DNA of 64,000 bases, from contig NYXK01000232.1 of NCBI GenBank assembly GCA_002685535.1, positions 1 through 64,000 on the forward strand, in the 5' to 3' direction. The translations under genes were made by a program, and so were the position numbers. The notes below the pieces were generated by a model, which worked only from the letters and a program-made list of their open reading frames with translations, did not search any database and was not told the origin of the DNA. Positions 53,253 through 64,000 of this stretch are shown piece after piece; the stretch's first letter is position 1, and each line of letters begins with the position of its first letter. Origin of the DNA: Deltaproteobacteria bacterium. GTDB lineage: Bacteria > SAR324 > NAC60-12.

Positions 53253-55645
53253 ATGTCATCTTCAGGGCAACATCCCCGAAAAATGGCACCCAGTCGGGAA
53301 GATCTCATCACAGACCCAGACCATGTATCAAACAGCGCACTATTCAACCTCTCGCAGCGCGAACTCTCAAAGCGTCTCCCAGCATCCACATCAACACGTG
53401 CAATGTTCTCAATCTACTTACGCTGGCTGGAGGTTCACCGCCAGAAACCGTCGAGTAGGACGGAGCATTGGAGTAATACGGTTATGCATTGGTGCCAGAG
53501 TTTGGCTTCGAAGGGGTTTGGTGTTAGGCAGGTTGTGGAGGAGGTGAGGAGGTGGAAGAGAGATAGGGAGAGGTGGAAGACGGAGGTGGAGATGGAGAGG
53601 GAGATGAAGAGGGGGAGGTTGATGCCGTCGGAAAGTGAGGTCAGGAAGGCGTTTGAGGACGATCCGAAGGCGCTAGGGGAGAGGAAATCGTACAGAAACA
53701 GGGAGAAGGAGAGGGATAGGATTGGGGACTTGTATAGGCCTGAGTCGAGCTCGAGACGGGATGCTGATCCGAGGGAAAGACATAGGAGAGAGGACAGGGA
53801 GAGGGATTCGTGGAGCGAGATGTGGGAGGATTCGCGGCAAGAGAGTCCTAGAAGCAGGAAGTTTGACGAGCAGGCGAAGTTTGATGGTCCACCACCGCGA
53901 AACTATGTGTGTAATCGGTGTGAATTACCGAGTATGTTTTCAAGACCCCCAAGATTTGCTTCGAAATTTAATTTCAATCAAATGCCATAACTCGAAGTCA
54001 CAGACTGATTTAATTTACAGGGCATTACCTCCAAGTCTGTCCAACCAATCTAGATCTAAGCTACGATAAGCCTCCAGACGAGAACTATACGTGCGAGATT
54101 TGCCGCAAGAGAGGAGATCATTTCAAGTCGCTTTGCCCTCAAAACACCGATCCTTACTCAATTATCCAAAAGCGCAAGGCAAGAGGTATCACAACACCCC
54201 CAAAAGGAGGCACTTCGCGACAAGACGAGTGGGAGAGGGAAGGCAAAGCCCAACGAGAAAGAGAGCGCGAGAGGCACGAAAGGCGAATAGAAGGCCGATC
54301 AACAGCATACTCGTCAAGTAGCTCCGCCATGAATACTCCAACCTCAACAAAGAAGAAAGAGTTGATCGATAAGGTGCAAGAACTCGAAGACGAGAAGAGA
54401 AGGCTCTTCCATGAACAGTCAGACGATATTGGCGATATGATTCGAGAGAGCACCGCGCAACGCAGCAGTGATCGCAAGAGAGGTCTTCCAAATTACGATG
54501 CTACCTCATTTGACAGCCCGACTTCGAGAACAATTCATGCACAAAAGAAGGCACGACGAGAGAGCCAGGAATCGGGTCCAGAGATTCAGAACCGGGAGAG
54601 ATACGACCGCATCAGAAGTCCACACCGGCACTACACCCATAGCGACGAGGACATGGAGCAAGGCAATGAGACAGGGATGAATGGATACGCGGATCACATT
54701 TCTCACCAACCACGGAAGTCTACACCATCCATGGGCTTCGCACTTCGACCGATCGGATTATCGCCTGGGTCAATGATATCTGACAACGAAAGCATTGACG
54801 ACATGGACATCGACGAACCGTTTTCCAGACCCCGCAAGGAATATTCACCTTTCGTCCAGAACCTTATGCGAAAACACCCAGAGATGAACGAGGTGGTGAA
54901 TGTTATCAAGAGCCGCAAAACTGCTCAAGAGATGTGGAGAGAGGCCGATAAAGTGCGCAGACAGCAGTTTAAGACGGGGTGAGTGCGTCCCGACACCACG
55001 GGAGACTGCCTGCTCACTATTGCTAGGTCACCATCAGAACTGGAGTTTGGTCGACTTACACCAGTAGCCTACGACGAAGAAATGACGATGCAATATGATG
55101 GCGCTTGTGACTACGACCAGACCAAGACCAACGAAATGACGTCTGACGAAGAAGAAAGATTTCGCAGCCATCTCTCCAGCTTCACACGCACAAACAATCC
55201 TCTTCAAACTTCCAGCCCACTCCAGTCCCAAGGAGACGCAATGGCCTCCAATAACACAGACACAAACATGAACTCAGATTCCGAAAACACGACGCCCGCC
55301 CCTTCCACTACACGAACGGTCCACTTCAATTCACGGCAAGAAACCGATCGCAGAGATGTAGCCAGCGCTTTCCAAGGCTTCGCCGCCCAGCAGCGACGCA
55401 ATGCCGAATCAGTCCGAATGAGCAGAGCACGAGGAGAGCGCGACCCTGCGGAAGTCCAAGCTTTGAAGAGCTTCTCGACGAATTTCAAGCTTTCTACGCC
55501 TGTTCCTCAAGATCTTGTTAAGATTCTTGCGAAGGATGCAGAGAAGCAGAAGGAGATCAAGGAGAAGTCAGAGCGCGATGTGAAGGAGCTGAGAGGAGAG
55601 AGTGACAATGCGAATGGGGGATCTGGAGATGCGGCAATAGCATAA
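53253..55645 (+). CDS. Nuclear-type protein with two CCHC zinc knuckles
   Basis: Three exons (53253-53931, 54021-54978, 55027-55645) join in frame to 751 aa. Two knuckles sit at about residues 220-260: CNRCELPRHYLQVC (C-X2-C-X4-H-X4-C, formed across the first intron) and CEICRKRGDHFKSLC. The N-terminal 90 residues form a helical domain (LFNLSQRELSKRL, RWLEVHRQKPSSRTEHWSN), followed by a long Arg/Glu-rich region; the C-terminal half is low complexity with a helix ending VQNLMRKHPEMNEVVNVI. Knuckles of this kind bind RNA or single-stranded nucleic acid and occur in mRNA-processing proteins such as Mpe1, but no DWNN domain is seen here. Function is inferred only at class level. A second Met (MAPSRED) lies 10 residues downstream. 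Confidence 0.85.
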
Positions 55646-56468
55646 CTAGGGGATGATTCGCAGCAGGACGGTCGTAGGACAGTGTGAAGCAATGGGAATC
55701 AGAACATGCGAGCGCGGATATGACCAGCGAGGCTTCAATTCCAATCGAATAAAACGCTTCTGAATGCATGCATACGAGAGAAATGGCGGATTTACCAGGA
55801 TGGAGGAGAATATGTCTGAGTCGTTTAGTGTGTGGCGCATGGAGTTCAATGGTGTTTGCTTCTGCACGTACTCCAGCGCCCAATCAGGTCGACATCGTTG
55901 CATTTTTGCCACAGCAGGAGTTCTTAGCATGGCATATCTTTGCGCCGGCGAATTCGGATCATTCGCTGCCCTTCCGTGTCTTCCGTACATACCTTTGTCG
56001 CTGACCTGCTGTGAGCTGGAAGGACGACTTGAAGCCAGTGAGTGTATGGAAGAGAAGTCCTGGGAAGTAAAGGACTTGTCATGCCCTTCGATGATTGCCT
56101 TGCTATGTCAGCATTGCTGAAATTGCTGTTACGAAGTCCTGCCTCCTGTTTCCTGCTCTGACGCCGTACTCCGTCATATGCTATGCCACGCCCGTGTAAT
56201 TCTGCTCCTGATTCCTGGATAGCCGCCTAACTGCCCAGCCCTATCGTGTCTTTCCCATTCCACCTCATCTCTGCTCTTTTCTCCCATCAGCCACTTTGCC
56301 CTTCGCCCATTCAGATCTTCTCATTCGTTCCATGTAAATGCCCTTTCGCAAGTATCGCGGCTCTAGGAATAAGGCTTGGAAGCCAAGCCAATCAATCTTC
56401 CCCCAACTCTCTTCTTGTGCGTCTGTCTCTTTCCTTCCTGGTTGTCCGTGTTGAGATATTTGGTGGTA
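55646..56468. other. Intergenic between convergent genes, no gene seen
   Basis: Overlapping short frames on both strands between 55646 and 56250 lack domain or codon support. Confidence 0.5.
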
Positions 56469-57281
56469 TCATTCTAGTTTATCGAGGTGCTCTAATCGTG
56501 TAAGCACGACTTGTTTGCTCGTCTCTTCGATTTCGCCCGCGAGGAAGACTTCGTCGAGGATGGCGTAGACCTGTAGTTGTTGGATATGTTAGCCTGGCTG
56601 TGCCGTTCTCAACGCCCCTTTTCCCCCATAACTTCCAGTCCAGCTACTGCACTCCTTTATTCCGAGCTTTCTGCCCACCCCCAAGATCCAACTCCCACCA
56701 AAACATACTCACATACCTTGTAGAAATTAAACACCAAATCCAGCTCACACACATTCCCAAAGAAGCTATCCAGGACCTCAACGAAGAAGTGTATAGCCTC
56801 CAGATACGCCAGCTCGTTATCATTGGCGTCGACGCAGACGCAGAAGAAGAGGCCTGCGTAGCGCCGGTAGACGATCTTGTTGTTGCGGAACTCGACGAAG
56901 TTGGATTGGTATTTTTGATCGCGGGGTGCGACGAGGCGGTGGACCTGGGAGAGTGAGAGTTAGCTGTGTTGAAAGCACTTGCTGGGGGAAGGGTTAAGTA
57001 CCTCGCCCTTAAGCTTGATCTTCTCTTCGTCGTTGTATGGCGCGTACCATTTTGCTAGGCGGGTTTTACCTCTGTTCAATTCTGTCAGTGATCACTTCTT
57101 GTGCTGTATCAGCAGAATTCGGAATGGTTTCAATGCTCTTCCGAAGCTGGACTTCGAAGCTGTGGCTACCCGGACAAGGGCATTTGTTTGCAATGTGATA
57201 GATATCCAGCATGCAGGCCCAAGGCAATGGGAATGGAGACACGTACTGCCGATTCTGGATCAATATGAAAGAGAGGACCAT
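56469..57281 (-). CDS. APS2: AP-2 complex subunit sigma
   Basis: Four exons (57281-57247, 57071-57002, 56944-56717, 56570-56469) join in frame to 144 aa, the expected length. The small sigma subunit belongs to the clathrin adaptor AP-2 at the plasma membrane and helps recognise dileucine cargo signals. The order [89 protein letters not shown] and [20 protein letters not shown] follows the family closely. The protein ends HLDKLE. Exon 1 encodes only 11 residues plus two bases. The gene was not visible as one open frame because four introns split it. Confidence 0.96.
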
Positions 57282-58089
57282 CTTGACTGGTTATGGTGCC
57301 GTAAATTGCTGTGGAGGCTGGACACTGAGGGGTTTCTAAGCCGTATCGTGAGATGTGGAATGAGCGATGTTGAATATTACGGTGGGCTGGCAAGACCTGG
57401 ATAGCAGAACTTCCCCTTCGCTGCCGACAGGAAGGGGAGCTGGGGAGATGCAGGGGTCCGCTTCATCACGGGTTCTCGTGTCCTTGGTCCCACGGGTTAT
57501 TTCCACGACGCGTCAACCTGGCCTTATATTCTGAAGTGCATCTCTCTCTTTGCACAAATTTCGAATCTCATCTCAAGGAAAGGTTGATTTATTTTAGAGT
57601 TTGGACGAGTTTCGAAAATGCCTTCACACTTTACGCCTGCCCAATTGGTCATTGTAGAGAGTGCATATGCTGAATATATGAGTTGGAGCTGAAATGATCC
57701 GTGCATGCCGGTGGACAAGAATCAGACAAGGAGAATTACTTTGCGGTGCTGGGATGTTGGACCGAGGCTGAGGTTTTTTTTTAACCTTTTTCATTTTCGT
57801 TTTCTGGTCGAGGACTTTTGAATCTGGATAAAAATCCGACTTTGGCTTGGGCTTGTTTGGAGCGACTTTGTGAAAATGATCTGTTTCTTGAGACAGCAGT
57901 AGGTAGGCATTGTAAATCTTAAGTTGCTGACTTGGTGACTAGTTCCATCCTACCGCTGTTGGCCAGTATGTCTATCTCAACTCCTACATATGTCATAGCC
58001 ATCACCAACCTTTCATTTCGTGGGTCACTCATGTGTTCTACGCTGTTCTATCTCCCCTTGTTCAGCCTCATAAACACACAGATACTTGG
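57282..58089. other. Intergenic, no gene seen
   Basis: This is the promoter side of APS2 and upstream sequence of the homeodomain remnant. No coding frame of note; a run of T occurs at about 57775. Confidence 0.5.
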
Positions 58090-58548
58090 CCAACCGCAAC
58101 TGTTCAAGCACTTATCGCCTCCGCGCAACGCGCAAAGCGCAAATCGCCCCAGTAACTCTCTCTCCTGCGTTCCAGCTTTTCCTCAGATCCATACCCAAAA
58201 CCAGGCGAAAGCATTCTGCTTGCACATGCAACAGGTCTGGAACTGAAACAGGTGAAGCAGTGGTTTGATAATGAGAGAAAGAAAGTTGCTGCAAGTAGTC
58301 AGGCCTTATATACGCGAAATGGAGATGCAGATGCAGGTGCTTCGGCGAAGCTGACGAGGCTGTATAAGACGGATCCCGAGTCTACGGTTAGGGCATGTGT
58401 GGAGGGGATAATTGACGGCGTCACAGGGAATGTGGTTCGTGTCTGCTCCGAGGGACGTATGGAGAGATCCTGGGAAGGAGGAGAAGTATGCAGCTCTCCC
58501 TTCTCAAGGTTTTCGGAACAGAGGCAATTAATATTGCTGTATTCGTAG
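58090..58548 (+). pseudogene. Homeodomain (TALE/KN-type) gene remnant
   Basis: From 58193 the plus strand encodes DPYPKPGESILLAHATGLEL followed by KQVKQWFDNERKKVAA, the turn and recognition helix of a KN-type homeodomain (WF-x-N-x-R). The upstream helix appears one frame over (TLSPAFQLFLR, about 58155-58187), so a one-base indel near 58188 splits the domain. No start codon or complete N-terminus was found. After the domain the frame runs to a stop at 58548. It could be a pseudogene, or an intron-bearing gene with a splice I have missed. Confidence 0.5.
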
Positions 58549-58689
58549 ACCCGCTTCGACAGCGACATACCACTGGATGGCCGTCAGTTGTCTGGACATT
58601 GAAATTAAGACATGGCAAGCATAACGATTTACATGCGGCATTTCCACTAGGATTTTCCTATGCCTGGCGCCTATCTTCAACCCTCCCAT

Positions 58690-59910
58690 CTAAAGCAACG
58701 CCTCCAGAACCTTTGCAGTATCTAAAACACTCTTTTCGAAATCAATATACTTCAATCCCGTCACGCCCTCCGCCTTCCCCCCGTCAACCCTCGATTTCCC
58801 CTCCTCATATTCCAACTCCACAATCCTCCCGGTACTCTCATCGTACCCTTGATATCCCTTCCCTGGCTCTCCCACAGGGATCTTCGCTCCAATACTCGTT
58901 CCCTTATATTCCCTCCTCAGAATATCCGCCACAGCCTGCAACGGACCGAAGCCCTGACAAGCACAGAACCGCTCGCCGTCTGCTTTGGAAGCGTTCTCGT
59001 ACGCCCAGATATGCAGGGTTGACACGTCACGGACGTCGACGAAACCGCCGCTGCCGATGTTGGGACCGACTTCTTTGGCGGAGCCGGAGAGGATGGAGAA
59101 CAGTGGTTTGAGGGTTTCGTTTAGCTGGGTTCCGGAGCTGGGGACGTAGACCGGGGGCCCAATTACCACGGAGGGATTGATTGTTGAGATGGCGAAGGTA
59201 GGCTGGAATAAATGTGAGCTTCTTGGTCACAGAAATAGGAGACTGATGAGATTTACCTTGTGTTCGTCTCTCCATCGCCAAACCTCCTTCTCCGCCGCCG
59301 CCTTACTCGCACTATATAACACCCCGGGTGGCGTCTTCAGGCCTTCAGCCTTGTCCTTCTCCGCTCTCTCCAATGCCGAAGTCGCGAAGTCGGATTCTGT
59401 GAATACGGTTCCAACTGGCTTACTGGCGTCGAATACAGCTGCTGCTGAGGAGGTGATGACGACGGATGAGAGTTGTGGACCGGTTTTGAGAGCTGAATCT
59501 AGGATTACTTGATTACCTCGTTTGGCTGGCGTGATGAAATGTGAGTAGTCTGTTAACGAAAAGTTGATCGGTGATGCGGTATGGAATATGCCATCGACGC
59601 CTAGAGATATGAATTAGCGCGTGCTTCGATATCTGGAATTTGAGGGTATGGGTTGAGTCTGAGATATGATACCTTTCGCAGCTTCGTCGAAGGCGCCATC
59701 TATCGTCATGTCTGGCACTTCAAAGATCGTGACACGATCTGCATAAGGTGCGAATGGTCCTTGGAGGAGAGATGCAGCTGAAGCTGCTCGTCGTGATGTT
59801 CCGCGAAGGCTGTAGCCTTTTGAGAGAAGGTCCAGACCGAGGACACTCGCGATGTAGCCGTTGATTCCTGTGACCAGGATGGTCTTACCGTTACTTTCTG
59901 GAAGCGACAT
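58690..59910 (-). CDS. NAD(P)-dependent epimerase/reductase, GRE2/dihydroflavonol reductase-like
   Basis: Three exons (59910-59673, 59600-59257, 59202-58690) join in frame to 364 aa. The extended SDR fold is seen in KTILVTGINGYIASVLGLDL (TGxxGxxA), GVDGIFHTASPINF, VVITSSAAAVFDASKP, the catalytic YSASKAAAEKEVWRW (Tyr-x-x-x-Lys) and STINPSVVIGPPVYVP. The later GFVDVRDVSTLHIWAYENAS is typical of fungal Gre2-like ketoreductases. These reduce aldehydes or ketones with NADPH; the natural substrate is unknown. The coding strand is C-rich early and becomes G-rich in the last 250 bases. Confidence 0.92.
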
Positions 59911-62900
59911 ATTCGCGATTGATATGAAGTATGGAAGGGGATATCGTGCTGTCGAGTATTGAGACGAGACGGGAAGCAAGAGTGGGACGGAAAGCCACGA
60001 ATTATTGGGAGGGCATGCACTAGAGATATGAAAGAAATTGAATCGCAAGATCACTCAAATATTGCAGCGCAATCACTCTTTATATTATCTCCACCACAAG
60101 TAGTATTACGTATAAGTTCTTCCCATCGCTGTACTTCGTTTCGGAGTTTGCAGTTCGCAGAGACAACTCAAAGAAACAAATGTGGATCTGATTTCTAAGC
60201 ATGAACCCTGTTCCTCACACACTTAGCAGGAACATAGAAATCTCTCCTGGATCAGTAAACACCTTTTACCAGACCAGGTAGTTCTGTACGATATCCATGC
60301 CATGTCTGAATGCCGCTAGGACCCAAGGACTTGTGTGGTTGAGTGTGCTGATTTGTGTGGTGGTGATGTGGCTCGGTAACAACACAGACTTGGCCGTTTC
60401 GGGTTACCGTTCCGAGGTTGTCGGTAGTCGCGATGCTCCAGGTGGCTGTTTACTCATCAGTAGAAACCCATTCTCCCCAAGAACTCCGATGGGATTGAAA
60501 CTTTGAAATCGAACGTGGCGGTTTTAACAACTTACGAGATTCTAGGGGACGTCTTTTCAGTTGACTCTGGTCACATGCACTTCACGTGAACATCTGCAAA
60601 ACGGAAGATCCCCAATTGAGCGAAGTCATCTCTGATATGTTTGATTTGGGCGGAGGAATAGAGTCTGAGGTAGATTGAGGTGCGAATAATGTGCCCGTGC
60701 TTCTAAACGTCGAGCCTCGCATGATAAGCATGCTACATGCCCCGGTACGATATCAGTCTACGGTTTGGGGAGGCTCTGTTAATACTTGCTTTTGCCTCGA
60801 GACAGAACCTCTGATACATTAAAATGTCTTCCTTACTCCTCTTCTAGCAACCTTCTCGTTGTGAAGGATCATCTGGGAAGAGAGCATTTCTTGGGCCTAT
60901 GTTGTCTTCTTGGCAATTAAGCGAGATTCATTGTTTTGGTATGCTCAATCCAGCGTCTCCACACAAGACAGGTCTCCTTCCCCAAAATGGTACCCAAACA
61001 GTCAGATCGAGAAGATCGTGTCTTTAGGCCTGTCAAATAGAATATTTAAAGACTCTTTGGCGGTGCACAAGGCCGGATCACGGCATGATAGAACTAGTAG
61101 CTCGCTGGTCTTGGAACATTCCTTCTAAAAAGATCAGGGTGAAGTTCAATGGCACTATAAATCAATTTCCCAAAGAGCATTATAGCATCAAGTCATGTAC
61201 CACGGCACTCATATCTTACAATCCAACCATGATTTCTCCTTCCTACCGAAGTGTTCTGCTTCGCCAAGTGGAAGGACCCAACGACCGTGAACGCCCATGT
61301 GGCAAGGCATTACATCAACACTGGACCGGCCACAGCACTGACCAGTCGTTGGTACTCGTACTCTGCTTCAGAGAAATTCACTACAGGCAAACTCAGGCTC
61401 GGCCTTCCCAAGCTCAGAAGCCAGAATCTGCCAGATATATCCACGTGATGAAGAGAAAGTTCTAGATTGGGGAGTATCAGCCCTAGCAAGCATCTATAGA
61501 CGATGAAGAGGATGAGTTGGAGTAGATTAGTCATACTCAAATTTTTCTCTCCTTCAAGCTCTTTGTTTCACCCCTGTCTGGTGGAAAGAATATCGCGGCA
61601 GGGGTGGTCATGACGAGCTTCTCACACTCAGCCTTGTCACTCCAGCCAAACAGAAAGCAGCAATCAAGCGAGAAAAGTCTTTCCAAAAGATAAGATCAGA
61701 TAAGCCACACTAGCGCGGTGATCGCGATTCTCAGAGCTCCTTCGCAGGGAGATAAATTGTGAGCTTCTTTTCCACCAGACCTCCTCCTCCCCGCAACTCC
61801 AACTTCCTCCATCACCACCCCAACCTCGCATCACAAGTATACCGTGGGTCTCTTGAAGCATTACATGTTGAGGTATGTAAAGTATCAATTGAACTTTCTT
61901 CTGTCTTCCCTGCACGCATTACATCCCTTGGAGGCCAGTATCAACGCGTCAATCGCGTCTGGTTTGAAGCGGTGGTCGCGTCTGTTGGCTCCCCTTCCAC
62001 CTCCTCCACAGCATCACCTTCAATTTAGCATGGTCCCACCAAACTACAAGCCATAATTGGTTCTCCCATCTGTCCGTATTGCTTTCCACTACCTTCTTTT
62101 CAACTGTATACCATCTTGATCTTCAACTTCAACTTTCATCCATACTAACGATGATTGTTCTCTTAGTCTACTGTCACGAACAACCTTCCCTCCATGTACT
62201 CAGACGTATAACCAACACACGAGCAACTGCGATTACTAGCCTGACCTCTGTAAGCGTGAATATGACCACCAGGCGGAATTTGCAGAGCGTTGTCCACTTC
62301 AAAGACCATGGGAGCTTTCCTGCTCTGTTGCTCTCCAGCTTCGTGCGAGCAACGTGCTTCCTGCTCGTTCGTGTTCCATACTGCACTTCTATAATTCTGC
62401 AGCGCATCACTGGGACATCTTGAAGTGTCTTCATCTTCGTGCTTGGGAGGTTGAGACTTCATGTTCTGCTTTCATCATAGCTGTCATGTGATTTGATGTC
62501 ATGTAGGTCTTGCTCTTCCACCTTGATGTTGTGCTCATGGCCTAACTTAAATATAGATCAAGGTCCATCCTTCAAGAGATGGACCAACATCTCTCCATCC
62601 ATGACCAAGCTTACACAAGTGATGAGTGCTGGATGAGTTCATGATGTGTAAAGCTCACCTGTTCTTTCATCCCTTGAACTTGGCCTGACCCTGTACCAGA
62701 TCAACGCGTCCCACCATTATGCTCTCCAGCTTCTATCCAAGCTTCACCATCAAGCTTCAACCTCAAGCTCGTATGAGTCATAAATTGAAGATGACTTCAT
62801 GTCATGTAAGTCCTTCCTCTTCCTCTTACCTTGGGCTGTGTCTAACACTCTCAAAGTCCACCACGTCTCTCTCAACAAGTGCTCCGTATCTAAACTCCGA

Positions 62901-64000
62901 GTCTCAGAAGCAATGCTTTTCTGGTAAGTTGTGAGCATGCCTCTACCTTGATAGCTCTGTTCATTCACTGGCAACATCTAAGGACAGAGTGCCTTCACCG
63001 GAGGCATCCCTTCTGTCACCTGACCAGTGCTCGTTCGTCTCAAGTTCAGATGAAACATCCACTCACAACGCCATAGCCACTTTGCAACAATCATCCTCTA
63101 CGACATCAAGTTGGCAATGGTCTTCGAATCAGGATTGAATGGTCAATGTACCCACCCACAACTATTCCCTTCCCACATCATTACACTAACTTCTCGCAGT
63201 CTCTTCTTGCCTCATGCCAGCCATGCACATCCACCCACCTCGCTTAGCTCATCCTCAAAGTCAATATCCGACTCCGAGTTTTCTGTCAGCACCCACACCA
63301 TCACACTCTGGAATTTTTGACATCTTTCAAGCCTTGGTCATGATCAAATGAGGGGCTGGCCACCCCTTGTCCAATTGTGACTGAGGCGAGAATGATGGAT
63401 AGAAGGAAGGAGCCGGGATCAAGAGAATCACAGGTGCTTGAATTAGCCATCTTCGCACTTCGTCATCTTCTCTCAGCATGCTTCTCAGTCAAAGAGAGTA
63501 CGCATCGCTTCTACATCATTCTCCACGGCACGCATTGACTGCCCACTGTCACTGAGCCCAGAAGTCAGACTGCCCTTCATCACATGTGGAACTTGACATT
63601 CAGAGTGCCGATGCCTGCCATCACAACATGTAGTCCGCGCCAACATACAAACAAACATTCATCTATGCACCACATCGAACAATTTGGGATGTGGTCATGG
63701 ATTGAGCGCTGCACAACTGCATCACACAGCAGGTGCCGCAACTTCCATGTAGGCGATACCCCCAAGCCAGGACTTACTCAGGCGGCGCTCTCTGGCAACT
63801 TCGTGGGAAGTCGTGCTTCAAGGCTGTGCCTCTAGATGTGCACTCACTTCCCTGTTCGATCTTTCTCTTGTTGTTTGTTTGGTAAGTTCCCGGCTCCACC
63901 ATCCCCTCCCAACATTTCATTTGCCCAAGTACTTGCTGACCCCGCATCCAGATACAAGGTCGTACTTCCATGCTTTGAGACAGGGATTTGGTGTTTTTGG
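59911..64000. other. 4.1-kb region without a recognisable gene
   Basis: Many short open frames occur but none carries a domain. A stretch at about 61240-61450 reads somewhat like protein (EVFCFAKWKDPTTVNAHVAR, then TSRWYSYSASEKFTTGKLRL) and may be a gene relic. A small hairpin (62562-62585) and a weak ~55-bp direct repeat (62491-62546 and 62789-62846) are present. The right end is pyrimidine-rich and could hold UTR or an intron-rich gene that continues outside the window. Confidence 0.45.
62562..62585. repeat. Perfect 8-bp inverted repeat, 8-nt loop
   Basis: GGTCCATC at 62562-62569 pairs exactly with GATGGACC at 62578-62585. It stands alone in noncoding sequence. Confidence 0.6.

Noticed and set aside
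60297-60506. A 69-codon frame with a hydrophobic N-terminus
   Set aside because: It has an ATG and a plausible signal-like segment, but the rest has no conserved-looking sequence and nearby frames are similar in length.

Overview
The window is nuclear DNA of a filamentous ascomycete (Pezizomycotina). Most genes carry several short GT-AG introns of roughly 40-150 nt. Single-copy eukaryotic genes are present (AP-2 sigma, DPH5, SNU23, PPM1, histidinol-phosphate aminotransferase). There are also fungus-only families: a SUN-family wall protein, a WSC domain, a Zn2Cys6 activator, 2EXR proteins and a FlbE-like protein. A leotiomycete-like source is a guess from family content only. Exon joins given here were found by eye and checked for reading frame; no search was run.

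Layout. 0-9 kb: a GPI-type GH16/WSC glucanase (-), the PP2A methyltransferase PPM1 (-) and a SUN-family wall protein (+). 10.5-17.1 kb: two tandem coiled-coil genes that share an unusual Cys2His2-like finger; the second is broken by an in-frame TAG and a frame mismatch. 18.3-21.8 kb: a hemerythrin-like gene, a decayed 2EXR gene and a doubtful small membrane ORF. 22.6-33.1 kb: an accessory block with a Zn2Cys6 regulator, a decayed acetoacetyl-CoA synthetase, an extradiol-type ring-cleavage dioxygenase of the VOC fold, and two flavin monooxygenases (salicylate-hydroxylase-like and phenol-hydroxylase-like). 34.9-38 kb: the conserved genes SNU23, DPH5 and a flbE-like gene. 39.6-46.9 kb: a GNAT acetyltransferase, two 2EXR proteins and an orphan coding stretch. 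47.7-51.1 kb: a frameshifted methyltransferase, a hypothetical Ser/Arg-rich protein and an SDR. 51.4-60 kb: histidinol-phosphate aminotransferase, a zinc-knuckle protein, APS2, a frameshifted homeodomain remnant and a GRE2-like reductase. 60-64 kb: no recognisable gene.

How genes work together. The 22.6-33.1 kb block reads as a small aromatic-degradation cluster. Two FAD monooxygenases could hydroxylate a phenolic or salicylate-like substrate to a catechol-type diol, the extradiol dioxygenase could open the ring, and the Zn2Cys6 protein is the likely local regulator. Fungi usually cleave catechols with intradiol enzymes, so an extradiol enzyme next to two hydroxylases is the most interesting unit here.

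A second, window-wide signal is a strand asymmetry inside genes. Many coding sequences on both strands start C-rich on the sense strand and end G-rich, while the 22-33 kb genes do not show this clearly. Pseudogenes are frequent (2EXR, acetoacetyl-CoA synthetase, methyltransferase, homeodomain, coiled coil), so several intervals are undergoing turnover.
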